Shown piece after piece: positions 17,860 through 25,903 of a DNA stretch of 54,538 bases. The stretch spans positions 104,263-158,800 of the forward strand of contig JAACAK010000083.1 in the NCBI GenBank assembly GCA_011774835.1, given 5' to 3'. Numbering within the stretch: the first letter of the stretch is position 1; every line of letters starts with the position of its first letter. The position numbers and the translations under genes were made by a program. The notes beneath the pieces were generated by a model. It made no database searches. It was not told where the DNA came from and was given only the letters and a program-made list of their open reading frames with translations. The stretch comes from Candidatus Kutchimonas denitrificans (lineage in GTDB: Bacteria; Gemmatimonadota; Gemmatimonadetes; Palauibacterales; KS3-K002).

Positions 17860-19319
17860 GGCGAAGCGTCTGGCCGTTTGCCGGATTCACGATCGCTTTG
17901 ACGCTGTCAGCGGCCTGCTCCAAGGCGGCCCGGGAGATGGAGCCGGAGCCGGCAGCCTCGGAGGCCGAGCTCGGCGAGGAGGTGAACTTCGAGGGATTCC
18001 CCGACTCGTTGGGTCTGCTGATCAACGAGGTCGAGCAGGAGGCGGTGGGGGCCGAGGCCGGCGAAGTGGAGGCGGAGGTTCGCGAGATGTTCGACGCCAG
18101 CGGGGCCGAGCTGGAGGAGCTGCCCCGGGCCGAGACGCCGAGCTGGGATATTCCGATCACGATCAACGACGCCGTCGAGCGCTGGCTCGAGTTCTTCCAG
18201 ACCGATGGCCGTGAGAACTTCACCATCTACCTGCAGCGCGCCGGCCGCTACGAGCCGATGATGCGGGCGATGTTCCGCGACGCCGGGCTGCCCGAAGATC
18301 TGGTCTACATGTCGCTGATCGAGAGCGGCTTCAGCCCGCGGGCCTACAGCCGGGCACGGGCGGTGGGACTCTGGCAGTTCATCTCCAGCACCGGCCGGCT
18401 GTATGGGCTGAGGGTCTCGTACTGGGTCGACGAGCGTCGCGACCCGATCCTCGCCACCCGGGCGGCGGTGGCCCACCTGAGGGATCTGTACGAAGAGTTC
18501 GGCTCCTGGTATCTGGCGGCTGCCGCCTACAACGGCGGTGTGAACCGGGTGCGCCGGTCGATACGCCGTTCGGGGAGCGACGACTTCTGGATGCTTTCGC
18601 AGCGACGCTACCTGCGACGCGAGACGCGCAACTACGTGCCCAAGCTGATCGCCGCCGCCCTGATTGCCAAACAGCCGGATCATTACGGGTTCCTGGACAT
18701 CGAACGGCATCCGCCTCTGGCCTACGAGTTGGTCCGGGTGCCCGGCGCGACGAGCATCGACGTGATCGCCAAAGCCGCTGGCGTGTCGGTGGAGGAGATC
18801 CGCGAGCTGAACCCGCAATTGCTCCGCGGGGTGACGCCGCCGGGAGGAAGCTACGACGTCCGCGTTCCACCCGGCTCGGGCCACCGCTTCGCCCTCGCCT
18901 ACGCCTCCGTGCCGCCCGGCGAGCGCGTCACCTGGGTGGTTCACGTGGTGCGGAGCGGAAATACGCTCGGCCAGCTGGCCCGGGACTACCGTGTCAGCGT
19001 GTCGGCGATCCGGGCCGCTAACGGCAACGTGAACCCGCGGCGCCTGCGGATCGGGCAGCGGCTGGTGATCCCGCGCGCCGGCCGGATCCCCACCTACACC
19101 CGGACCGCCCCGAGGACGCGTCGTTCCGCACCCGCCCGCGTCGAGCCGCAGGCCGGTAGCGGGCCTTACATCACCTACACCGTGCAAGGGGGCGACAGCC
19201 TGTGGGCGATCGCGAAGCGCTACGAGGTCACGCCTCGTGACCTCATGCGCTGGAACGGCCTGACCAGCAGCCGGATCTATCCGGGGGATCAGGTGCGGAT
19301 CTACGTCGGGAGCGAGTGA
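17856..19319 (+). CDS. MltD-like lytic murein transglycosylase lipoprotein with LysM repeats
   Basis: 487 aa. Lipoprotein signal with lipobox LSAAC (Cys21), an acidic linker to about 100, then an SLT domain with catalytic Glu156 in SLIESGFSPRAYSRARAVGLWQF, and AAAYNGG(V)NRV. Three C-terminal cell-wall modules follow: a divergent LysM at about 300-345 and two clear LysM at about 364-405 and 438-482 (YTVQGGDSLWAIAKRYEV). It cleaves peptidoglycan glycan strands to 1,6-anhydro-MurNAc ends from the outer membrane. It is in the same operon as the aminotransferase (ATGA overlap). Confidence 0.93.
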   Translation: MRRSVWPFAGFTIALTLSAACSKAAREMEPEPAASEAELGEEVNFEGFPDSLGLLINEVEQEAVGAEAGEVEAEVREMFDASGAELEELPRAETPSWDIPITINDAVERWLEFFQTDGRENFTIYLQRAGRYEPMMRAMFRDAGLPEDLVYMSLIESGFSPRAYSRARAVGLWQFISSTGRLYGLRVSYWVDERRDPILATRAAVAHLRDLYEEFGSWYLAAAAYNGGVNRVRRSIRRSGSDDFWMLSQRRYLRRETRNYVPKLIAAALIAKQPDHYGFLDIERHPPLAYELVRVPGATSIDVIAKAAGVSVEEIRELNPQLLRGVTPPGGSYDVRVPPGSGHRFALAYASVPPGERVTWVVHVVRSGNTLGQLARDYRVSVSAIRAANGNVNPRRLRIGQRLVIPRAGRIPTYTRTAPRTRRSAPARVEPQAGSGPYITYTVQGGDSLWAIAKRYEVTPRDLMRWNGLTSSRIYPGDQVRIYVGSE

Positions 19320-19330
19320 GCGGGGCGGCG

Positions 19331-19430
19331 GAACATCCAACGCCCAACCTCCAACGTCCAACATCGAACGTTGGGATCCCGATTCCCCTTGCCCAATAGT
19401 TGGAGGTTGAACGTTGGATGTTGGATGTTC
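19331..19430. repeat. inverted repeat between convergent genes (element C)
   Basis: Left arm 19331-19370 is built of CCAAC-type words (GAACATCCAACG..., CCTCCAACGTCCAAC), right arm 19394-19430 of the complement (GTTGGAGG, GTTGGATGTTGGATGTTC). The outer GAACATCCAAC pairs with GTTGGATGTTC exactly, and GTTGGG/CCCAAT pair inside. Word style resembles repeat D at 47446 rather than A/B. It precedes a bidirectional terminator. Confidence 0.75.
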
Positions 19431-19463
19431 AAAAGCCGGAGCGTGATGCCGCTCCGGCTTTTT
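19431..19463. terminator. bidirectional intrinsic terminator
   Basis: AAAAGCCGGAGC (19431-19442) pairs with GCTCCGGCTTTT (19451-19462), a 12-bp stem with T-runs on both strands, between the MltD-like gene (+) and the SLT gene (-). It serves both converging transcripts. Confidence 0.9.
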
Positions 19464-19491
19464 GTCATCCGGCTTTGACTGGCTACGGCGC

Positions 19492-20178
19492 CTACTCGCC
19501 CAGCACCCGCTTCGCGTACCCGTTGGCGGGATCGATTCCCGAGGCCATCAGGTTGCCGACCCGACCTGGCCCGCGGTTGTAGGCCAGCAACGCCAGACGC
19601 GTGTCTCCGTTGTATTCGTCCAACAGATAGTTCAGGTACCGGAAGCCGAGGTGCAGGTTGGTCTCGGCATCGAACAGATCCTTCGTCTCTACCGTCGGGT
19701 CCAGCCACTTGGCGGTGCTGGGCCGAACCTGCGTGTACCCGATCGCACCCGCCGAGCTCACCGCGGTGCGCTTGAACCCGCTCTCCACCCGGACCAGGTT
19801 GAACGCCAACCCCGGGTTGAGACCCTCGGCCAACGCGATATCGTAGATCATCATCGCCCGGTCGGCCGGGATCCGGTACTCACTGGAATAACCGTGAATC
19901 AGCTGCAGACGCTCCACCTCCAGCGTCTTCAGCTCCAGGTCGCTCTGCAGGTCGCGCGCTTCGGCTTGCAGCAACGCCAGCTCGCTACTCAGCTGCGCCG
20001 CGGCCGGGTTGGCCGCCTGCGGCAGCCCCGTCAACGACACCGCGCCCCCCAGGGCGATCGCCACCACCAGCAGCGCCCAGACCGGGAACGGAACCTCCGC
20101 GATCCAGAGGCCCTTCGGCCATTTGAGCGGCACCGCTCCGGTGGCCCACGTCGAGGATGTATTCGACAATTGTCTCAT
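19492..20178 (-). CDS. SLT-domain transglycosylase, membrane anchored
   Basis: 228 aa from ATG 20178, chosen because AGGAGA is just upstream; an upstream in-frame ATG would run into the leader. One TM segment (VWALLVVAIALGGAVSLTGL) at about 27-46, a coiled coil at about 52-95 (LALLQAEARDLQSDLELKTLE), then a compact lysozyme-like fold: LVRVESGFKRTAVSSAGAIGYTQV (shortened here to VRVESGFKRTAVSS and GAIGYTQV) with the catalytic Glu, DAETNLHLGFRYLNYLL and AYNRGPGRV. Periplasmic peptidoglycan cleavage is expected. It ends a long minus-strand series after moaC but has its own long leader. Confidence 0.9.
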   Translation of the reverse strand: MRQLSNTSSTWATGAVPLKWPKGLWIAEVPFPVWALLVVAIALGGAVSLTGLPQAANPAAAQLSSELALLQAEARDLQSDLELKTLEVERLQLIHGYSSEYRIPADRAMMIYDIALAEGLNPGLAFNLVRVESGFKRTAVSSAGAIGYTQVRPSTAKWLDPTVETKDLFDAETNLHLGFRYLNYLLDEYNGDTRLALLAYNRGPGRVGNLMASGIDPANGYAKRVLGE

Positions 20179-20494
20179 CGTTCTCCTATCTAGTCCTTTC
20201 ACGTCCTCCACCCCCCGTCCAGGCCTCGGGTGTGGCCGATCGGTGGATGTACCGACCTTGCCTACCCGTACGGCCACGCCGTTACCCGAGTTTCCCTTCG
20301 GAACTCTCGGCTGAGAGGCGCTGCCATCGTCCGGGTGGACGAGACGACCCGATCAACACACCGGGTGTGGCCCTCAGCCGGGCCATGGCGGGAACTGGAG
20401 GATCGTAATCGACCCTATAGTGTCTGGCCTTCACCTCCACCCTTGCACCGCACGACCCATGCCGTGGTCCCTGTTGTCAGCGAGTTGCCGATTT
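20179..20494 (-). promoter_or_regulatory. 316-nt non-coding leader of the SLT gene with an asymmetric stem
   Basis: No credible coding frame. Plus-strand coordinates of a long stem: 20225-20231 (CTCGGGT) with 20284-20290 (ACCCGAG), 20232-20238 (GTGGCCG) with 20271-20277 (CGGCCAC), and 20239-20244 (ATCGGT) with 20251-20256 (ACCGAC, one G-U in RNA). One strand is gap-free and the other carries bulges of 6 and 14 nt, an asymmetric pattern seen in aptamers. A second hairpin CGAGAG/CTCTCG-like region lies beside it. No known riboswitch consensus was matched; I looked for the c-di-AMP type because it often controls wall hydrolases. A CTATAG motif near 20415 may be part of a -10. Confidence 0.4.
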
Positions 20495-20989
20495 CTACGC
20501 CTCACGCCTTCGCCAGGTTCCACTGCGGCCGCCGCTCTTCTCGACCAGGCGGATCGGTCCAATCTCCATTCCCCGGTCGATCGCCTTGCACATGTCGTAG
20601 ACGGTGAGCAAGGCCGAGCTGACGGCAACCAGCGCTTCCATCTCGGCACCGGTCCGGCCAGTCAAGCTGGCCCGGGCCTCGACTTTCACACCGGGAATAT
20701 CATCGACCAGCGTCAAAGATACGTTAATCGCATCGATTTGCAGAGGGTGGCAGAGGGGGATCCAATCTGAGGTTCGCTTGGCCGCGGCGATTCCTGCGAT
20801 CTGTGCTACGGTCAACACGTCACCTTTCTGAACCTTGTTGGCACGGATCGCCTGGAGCGTGTCTGGCAACATACGGACCCATCCTTCGGCGACCGCCAAG
20901 CGGTGGGTCGCGTCCTTATCGCCGACGTCCACCATCCGGGCTCTGCCCTCCTCATCGATGTGAGTCAGCCGGTGCTTATCGTCTGCCAT
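20495..20989 (-). CDS. moaC: cyclic pyranopterin monophosphate synthase
   Basis: 164-aa MoaC, acting with MoaA to make cyclic pyranopterin monophosphate in molybdenum cofactor synthesis. N-terminal HIDEEGRARMVDVGDKDATHRLA (split as HIDEEGRARMVDV and GDKDATHRLA), LCHPLQIDAI, TGRTGAEMEALVAVS and YDMCKAIDRGMEI are diagnostic; the last holds the active-site Lys and Asp. It lies 16 nt after holB with no other moa gene in the window. Confidence 0.98.
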   Translation of the reverse strand: MADDKHRLTHIDEEGRARMVDVGDKDATHRLAVAEGWVRMLPDTLQAIRANKVQKGDVLTVAQIAGIAAAKRTSDWIPLCHPLQIDAINVSLTLVDDIPGVKVEARASLTGRTGAEMEALVAVSSALLTVYDMCKAIDRGMEIGPIRLVEKSGGRSGTWRRREA

Positions 20990-21005
20990 GTCGGTTCCCG
21001 CCTCT

Positions 21006-22148
21006 CTAGCCGGCGTGGCGACCGGCCGGCACGCCTGTAGTAACGCTGGCGCGACGCAGAAAGTTCACCACGATCAGCTGCGGGTTGATGTTCCGGTCCG
21101 CGAGCTCGCGAGCGTCCTCGATGGCGTCGAGGGCGGCGACGAGGGTTTCGGGGTCGAGGGGGCGCCCCCGGGCCAGGCTGCCGACGGCCTCGGGGTCGCT
21201 GGCGGGGGCACCGGTGGAGATTGCCAACAGGTCACGCAGAATGCCCCGTGTCACGCCGAGGATCCGGGCGAAGTTGCCCCGGGCGCCGGTGGAGCGGAAG
21301 CGGTGTGCCGCCGCAAGACGGGCGGCGGACCGGCCGTCGAGGAGGGCACGAACCAGGTCGCTGGCAAATGATCGGGACTCGTCCTGATCGGCGTCCTGCA
21401 ACTCGAGCGCAACGCCGATGGATCCCCCGGAGAGCCGTGCCAGCCTGTGGGCTTCGGCTGGCGCCAAGTCGAGCCGGTCGCTGAGAAACGCGGCGACCTG
21501 TTCGGTGGGCATGGGCGGAACGCGGACGGCCTGGACGCGGGATCGGATCGTGGGGAGGAGGGCGCCGGGCACGTCGCTGGTCAGGACGATCCAGGTATCG
21601 GCCGGAGGCTCCTCGAGGAGCTTGAGCAAAGCGTTGGCCGCTTCGGGGTTGGCTGCCTGGGGCACGAGGGCCTCGGCCCGACCGATGACGAGAACCTTGG
21701 CCGGTCCCATGGCCGGGGCCTTGTAGGCGAGTTGCCGCATGACCTGGGCGGCGGCGACGTAGATGCCGGTGGCCCCCTCCTCGTCGTCGAGATAGAGCGG
21801 ATTCGCTCGCCGCTCCTCCAGCTCAGCCGCCCGCTGGTCCTCGAGCTTCTTCCGGAGCCGGTCGGGGCCGGAGGCGCCCTTCGGTCTGGGGAGCGGGAAG
21901 AACCAGTGGACGTCGGGGTGTTGGAGGCGGCCGGCGAGGCGGCAGGAGCGGCACGCGCCGCAGGGACGGGAGCCGGGGCCGGGACAGTTGATCAGAGCGG
22001 CGATCCAGAGGGCGAGTCGCTGCTTCCCGACGCCTCGGTGCCCGTGGAGCAGGATCGACTGACCGAGGCGGCGGTTTTCGGCGGCCCGCGCCAGGCGCGC
22101 TTTCAGGTCCTCGTGTCCGAAAACGTCGAGGTAGGCGGGCTCAGCCAC
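21006..22148 (-). CDS. holB: DNA polymerase III delta' subunit
   Basis: 380-aa clamp-loader delta' subunit. Walker A GHRGVGKQ at 36-43, zinc-binding cysteines at 55, 63, 66 and 69 (ALINCPGPGSRPCGACRSC), and the sensor segment LLPTIRSRVQAVRV are typical of the AAA+ delta'/gamma family; Walker B acidic residues are degenerate as usual for delta'. It overlaps envC by 8 nt. A C-terminal helical collar domain completes it. Confidence 0.9.
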   Translation of the reverse strand: MAEPAYLDVFGHEDLKARLARAAENRRLGQSILLHGHRGVGKQRLALWIAALINCPGPGSRPCGACRSCRLAGRLQHPDVHWFFPLPRPKGASGPDRLRKKLEDQRAAELEERRANPLYLDDEEGATGIYVAAAQVMRQLAYKAPAMGPAKVLVIGRAEALVPQAANPEAANALLKLLEEPPADTWIVLTSDVPGALLPTIRSRVQAVRVPPMPTEQVAAFLSDRLDLAPAEAHRLARLSGGSIGVALELQDADQDESRSFASDLVRALLDGRSAARLAAAHRFRSTGARGNFARILGVTRGILRDLLAISTGAPASDPEAVGSLARGRPLDPETLVAALDAIEDARELADRNINPQLIVVNFLRRASVTTGVPAGRHAG

Positions 22149-23346
22149 CGCTCCTCCGCTTCAACCAGGGAAGGGGGTCGACGGCCTCGCGGTTGATCCG
22201 AATCTGAAAGCCGAGGTGTGCGCCTTCCGGCGTCTCGGAGCCGCCCACGCGACCGATCGGCTGACCCAGAATAACGGTCTCGCCCTGCATAGCAAGGATT
22301 TCTGACAGGTAGAGGTAGACCGAATAGTAGCCGCCGCCGTGACTCAGGATGACCGAAGGGCCGTAGCTCAGGTACGGCTGCGCGAATACGACCGTACCGC
22401 CGGCCACGGCTTTCACCGGGGCCCCCCGCTCGGCGGCGATCCCGATCCCGCGCCGCAGGATCGTCGTCCCGTCGGCGTTCGCCTGACGGCCGAACCGGTA
22501 GATCAGCCGCCCGTCGACCGGCCAATCGAGCTTTCCGCGCTCGGCTTCGGTGATCGTGCTGCGGGTCGGCTCCGACGCCGCCAGCGCCTCGGCGGCCTCG
22601 CGCTCACGCTCCAGCCGATCGATGAGTCCGTTCAACTCCTCCTCGTCCCGCTCCAGCTCGACGAGTCGCTGCTCGGTGGAGGCGTGAAGCCCCTGTACGG
22701 TTCGCAGGCGACGGCTCCGTTCCCGCTCGAGGAAGTAGAGGTCCTGGATCTCATTCACTTTCTGATTTCTCACCTCCCGCAGGCCGTTGGCTTCCTGGCG
22801 CAGTTCGCCGTAGTGCTCCTCCAGCTGGTCCTTCAGCTCCTCGATCTGGCGCACCAGCAGTCGGTCGTGCAGCGCCACCAGGTAGAGGTACTGGTAGCGG
22901 TTGATCAGGTCGGAAAAGCTCTCGGCCGCTAGCAGGACCTGGACGCTGGCCAGCGGCCCCCGCTTGTAGAGGTCGCGGGCGCGGCGTGCGAAGAGCACCT
23001 GCTTCTCGGTCAGCTGGTCCTGCGTCCGCAGCAGGTCGGCCACGGTCTCGCCGACCAGTTGATCGCGTATGGCGAGCTGATGATCGAGCTCGCGGAGCAG
23101 CGTTTCCTGGTTACGGGTCTGGCGGTTCAGGTTCTCGATCTCGGCGCGCACATCGTGGACCTGGGCGGACAGCTCGTTCATCTCCGAGCGCAGCCGCTGC
23201 TTCTCCTCCTGGATCCGCGCGAGCCGCTGGCGGCTGAGGCGGATCTGCTCTTCCAGCGGCTTGATCGGATCTTCTTGGCCCCGAACGGCACCCGCGGCGA
23301 CGAACAGGGCGAGGCAGGCCGGTGCGAGGGAGCGCGGGTTAAGCAT
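22141..23346 (-). CDS. envC: EnvC-like murein hydrolase activator (coiled coil + degenerate LytM)
   Basis: 401 aa. Signal peptide (residues 1-23, ending VRG), long coiled coil at about 25-250, then an M23/LytM fold at about 275-395. The zinc-binding residues are missing: the first His/Asp site reads GIGIAAERGAPVKAV and the HxH reads YSVYLYLSE, so it should be an activator, not a hydrolase. It is directly downstream of ftsE and ftsX, the ABC complex that opens EnvC autoinhibition at the septum in E. coli, so FtsEX-EnvC is encoded as one unit. It overlaps ftsX by 8 nt. Confidence 0.92.
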   Translation of the reverse strand: MLNPRSLAPACLALFVAAGAVRGQEDPIKPLEEQIRLSRQRLARIQEEKQRLRSEMNELSAQVHDVRAEIENLNRQTRNQETLLRELDHQLAIRDQLVGETVADLLRTQDQLTEKQVLFARRARDLYKRGPLASVQVLLAAESFSDLINRYQYLYLVALHDRLLVRQIEELKDQLEEHYGELRQEANGLREVRNQKVNEIQDLYFLERERSRRLRTVQGLHASTEQRLVELERDEEELNGLIDRLEREREAAEALAASEPTRSTITEAERGKLDWPVDGRLIYRFGRQANADGTTILRRGIGIAAERGAPVKAVAGGTVVFAQPYLSYGPSVILSHGGGYYSVYLYLSEILAMQGETVILGQPIGRVGGSETPEGAHLGFQIRINREAVDPLPWLKRRSGG

Positions 23347-24202
23347 AGGAGACGAGGTGTCGCCGCAGGGCGGAGCCGCTAGCGAGGAGGCCGAGGAGGC
23401 CGCCGGCGAGGACGCCGCCGGCGGTCCAGAGCGAGGGCAACCATTCGAGGTCGATGAGCGACCCGTCGACGACCAGGTGGGCGCCGTAGGTCAGGACCAA
23501 CGCGAGGACGCCGCCGACCAGGCCGGTGATGAAGCCCTCGAGGAGGAAAGGTCGGCGGATGAACCCGTCGGTGGCGCCGACCAGCCGCATGATGATGATC
23601 TCCTCGCGCCGCGCGAGCACGGCCATGCGGACGGTGGTGCCGATGATCAGGATCGCGACGATGGCGAAAGCGATGCCGAGGATGGCGGCGACGGCGCCAC
23701 CCAGCCGGCGCAATTGAAAGATCTTGTCGACCCACTCGCGCCCGAAGCGCACGTCCTCGACGAAAGGATAAAGGGCTATCAGGTTGGCGACGCGCTCGAC
23801 CGACTCGGGGTCACGGAAATCGGGCCGCAGTTGAATCTCGATCGAGGCGGGCAGCGGATTCAGCTCGAGGTCGGTGAAGACGTCTCGGAACTCCTCTAGC
23901 TGCTGCATGGCGTTGCGCATCGCCTCGAACTTCGAGACGTGGTTCACGCCTTCGACCTCGGGGAACGAGCGGACGTCGTTCTGCAGCAGCTCGAGCTGGG
24001 CAGCGGAGATGTCGTCGCGCAGGTAGGCGACGACCTCTACGCGACGCTCGATCCCGCGCAGCGTGACGTCGACGTTGTAGGTCACCAAGCCGAAGGTGCC
24101 GAGAACGAAAAAGCTCAGTCCGATGCTGGTGGCGGAAAGCAGCGCCAGCCCCGGCGCGCGGCGGAAGGCCGCCACCGCCTCGCGGACGCTATGATACGGC
24201 AT
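23339..24202 (-). CDS. ftsX: cell division protein FtsX
   Basis: 287-aa inner-membrane protein from ATG 24202 (MPYHSVREAV), overlapping ftsE by 14 nt. First TM at about 20-42 (LALLSATSIGLSFFVLGTF), a periplasmic domain to about 150 that contacts EnvC, then three TM segments with the FtsX cytoplasmic coupling helix LARREEIIIMRLVGAT between them. Longer in-frame starts would extend through the ftsE reading frame and are rejected. Confidence 0.95.
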   Translation of the reverse strand: MPYHSVREAVAAFRRAPGLALLSATSIGLSFFVLGTFGLVTYNVDVTLRGIERRVEVVAYLRDDISAAQLELLQNDVRSFPEVEGVNHVSKFEAMRNAMQQLEEFRDVFTDLELNPLPASIEIQLRPDFRDPESVERVANLIALYPFVEDVRFGREWVDKIFQLRRLGGAVAAILGIAFAIVAILIIGTTVRMAVLARREEIIIMRLVGATDGFIRRPFLLEGFITGLVGGVLALVLTYGAHLVVDGSLIDLEWLPSLWTAGGVLAGGLLGLLASGSALRRHLVSYA

Positions 24203-24872
24203 CCGCGACCTCCGAGTCGTAGACGACCGCGCCTTCGGAAAGCTCGATGACACGGTAACCGGAGTAGCGGCGAACCAGCTCGAGGTCGTGGGTCGCCATC
24301 AGGACTGCGGTCCCCGACGAGTTGATGTCGCGGATCAGGTCGAACACGCCTCTCGAGGCCCGCTCATCCAGGTTGCCCATCGGCTCATCGGCCAGCAGGA
24401 CAACGGGGTCGTGGATCAGCGCCCGGGCCATGGCGATCCGCTGCTGCTCGCCGCCCGACAGCTCGTCGGGATAGGCGCCGGCCCGGGCGGCCAGCCCCAC
24501 CTGCGCCAGCAGCCGCTGGACCCTTCCCTTGATGTCGCCGCGCCGGGCGCCGCTGACCTCGAGGGCGAACGAGAGGTTCTCCGCCGCCGTGCGGTCGCGG
24601 AGCAATCTGAAGTTCTGGAAGACCATGCCGACGCGACGGCGCAACCTGGGGATATCGCGCCGCTTCATACGGGCCGACGAGTAGCCCGATACGCGCACCT
24701 CGCCGTCGCTGGGCCGCTCGGCCATATGGATCAGCCGCAGGACCGTGCTCTTCCCGGCGCCCGAGGGTCCAATGAGAAAGGCGAACTCGCCCTTGCGCAG
24801 ATGGAAGGAGACGTTCTTCAGGGCGAGCCCCGAGCGCGGGTACTCCTTGTAGACGCTGACGAGCTTGATCAC
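24189..24872 (-). CDS. ftsE: cell division ATP-binding protein FtsE
   Basis: 227-aa ABC ATPase. Walker A GPSGAGKS at 35-42, Q-loop VFQNFRLL, signature LSGGEQQR, Walker B VLLADEPMGNLD and ATHDLEL, all in the FtsE-specific form. Together with FtsX it transmits ATP hydrolysis to periplasmic EnvC. It follows pdxA after 46 nt. Confidence 0.96.
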   Translation of the reverse strand: MIKLVSVYKEYPRSGLALKNVSFHLRKGEFAFLIGPSGAGKSTVLRLIHMAERPSDGEVRVSGYSSARMKRRDIPRLRRRVGMVFQNFRLLRDRTAAENLSFALEVSGARRGDIKGRVQRLLAQVGLAARAGAYPDELSGGEQQRIAMARALIHDPVVLLADEPMGNLDERASRGVFDLIRDINSSGTAVLMATHDLELVRRYSGYRVIELSEGAVVYDSEVADAVS

Positions 24873-24918
24873 GAAACCCTGTCTCCAGGGGCGGAGCTAC
24901 AGGCAGGGGTACACGCCG

Positions 24919-25824
24919 TCATTCGCCCGCCAATCTATCCGAGTTCGACTGGGCCGTCAAAGATCGGCGCGCGAACTGCACCGCCGCCGCCAGCGCCGCG
25001 CGCATCGAGGACGTGTCCGCGCGGCCGCTGCCCGCGAGGTCGAATGCGGTTCCGTGGTCCGGTGAGGTGCGGGGAAACGGCAGGCCCAGCGTCACGTTGA
25101 CCGCTCGCCCGAACGCCGCCGTCTTGATCGCCACCATCCCCACATCGTGATAGGGTGCGAGGACGGCGTCGAACTCACCGCGCATGGCGCGGACGAACAC
25201 GGTGTCGGCAGGGAACGGGCCGTCGACCTCGATGCCGTCGCGACGGGTTCGCTCGATCGTGGGTGCGCAGATCCGTGCCTCCTCGTCCCCGAACAGGCCG
25301 CCATCCGAAGCGTGGGGATTGAAGGCGCAGACCGCGATTCGTGGGTCGTCGATTCCCCAGAGCCGGCGCAGTTCCCGGTGGGTCAGCCGTGCGACGGCCT
25401 CGAGCCCTTCGGCCGTGTAAGCCTCGGGAACCCGGCTCAGCGCCATGTGTCCGGTGACGAGAACGACCCGCAACGGGGATCCGTGCGGGGTCTCCTCGGC
25501 GGCGAGACAGAGGGCGGTGCGGGGAACGCCGGTGAGATCGCGGAGCATCTCGGTGTGTCCGGGCCAGCTGTAGCCGGCGGCGGCGATGGCCGCCTTGTGG
25601 ATCGGCGCCGTGACGATGGCGTCGACCTGTCCCCCGCGGGCCAGTTCGACGGCGCGCTCGATGGCGAGGACGGAGAGGCGGCCGGCCTGCTCGGCGCCGT
25701 CACCCGGCTGCCATTCCCCGACGGCGATGAGCTCGAGCCCGTCGGTTGCGGCGAGCCCTTCGGGTCCCACGAGCTCGAGCTCAGCGGAATCGGGATCGGA
25801 CTCACGGACGGCGCGTGCCGCCAC
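24919..25824 (-). CDS. pdxA: 4-hydroxythreonine-4-phosphate dehydrogenase; start lies further upstream
   Basis: NAD- and metal-dependent enzyme of vitamin B6 synthesis (DXP-dependent route). GHTEML, LYHDVGMVAIK-type segment (APYHDVGMVAIKTAAF) and PRTSPDHGTAFD hold the three metal-binding His. The first in-frame GTG (25824) is inside the conserved N-terminus: the frame continues upstream encoding RPRIAITLGDPRGIGPE, the essential family motif, to about 25872 without ATG, GTG or TTG. CTG at 25914 is the only common alternative, overlapping the surA stop. The real gene therefore probably spans about 24919-25914 with a non-standard start, or the region holds a sequence error. Confidence 0.88.
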   Translation of the reverse strand: MAARAVRESDPDSAELELVGPEGLAATDGLELIAVGEWQPGDGAEQAGRLSVLAIERAVELARGGQVDAIVTAPIHKAAIAAAGYSWPGHTEMLRDLTGVPRTALCLAAEETPHGSPLRVVLVTGHMALSRVPEAYTAEGLEAVARLTHRELRRLWGIDDPRIAVCAFNPHASDGGLFGDEEARICAPTIERTRRDGIEVDGPFPADTVFVRAMRGEFDAVLAPYHDVGMVAIKTAAFGRAVNVTLGLPFPRTSPDHGTAFDLAGSGRADTSSMRAALAAAVQFARRSLTAQSNSDRLAGE

Positions 25825-25903
25825 CTCGGGTCCGATGCCACGCGGATCTCCGAGGGTGATGGCGATCCTGGGCCGCCGCGGCGCCGTCTCCGATCGGTCG
25901 TGA

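Noticed and set aside
20179..20494. c-di-AMP (ydaO) riboswitch upstream of the SLT gene
   Set aside because: The expected conserved CCGUCAGCUAAC-like 3' block and GGGGUGAAUC segment are missing; only the biology (wall hydrolase) fits.
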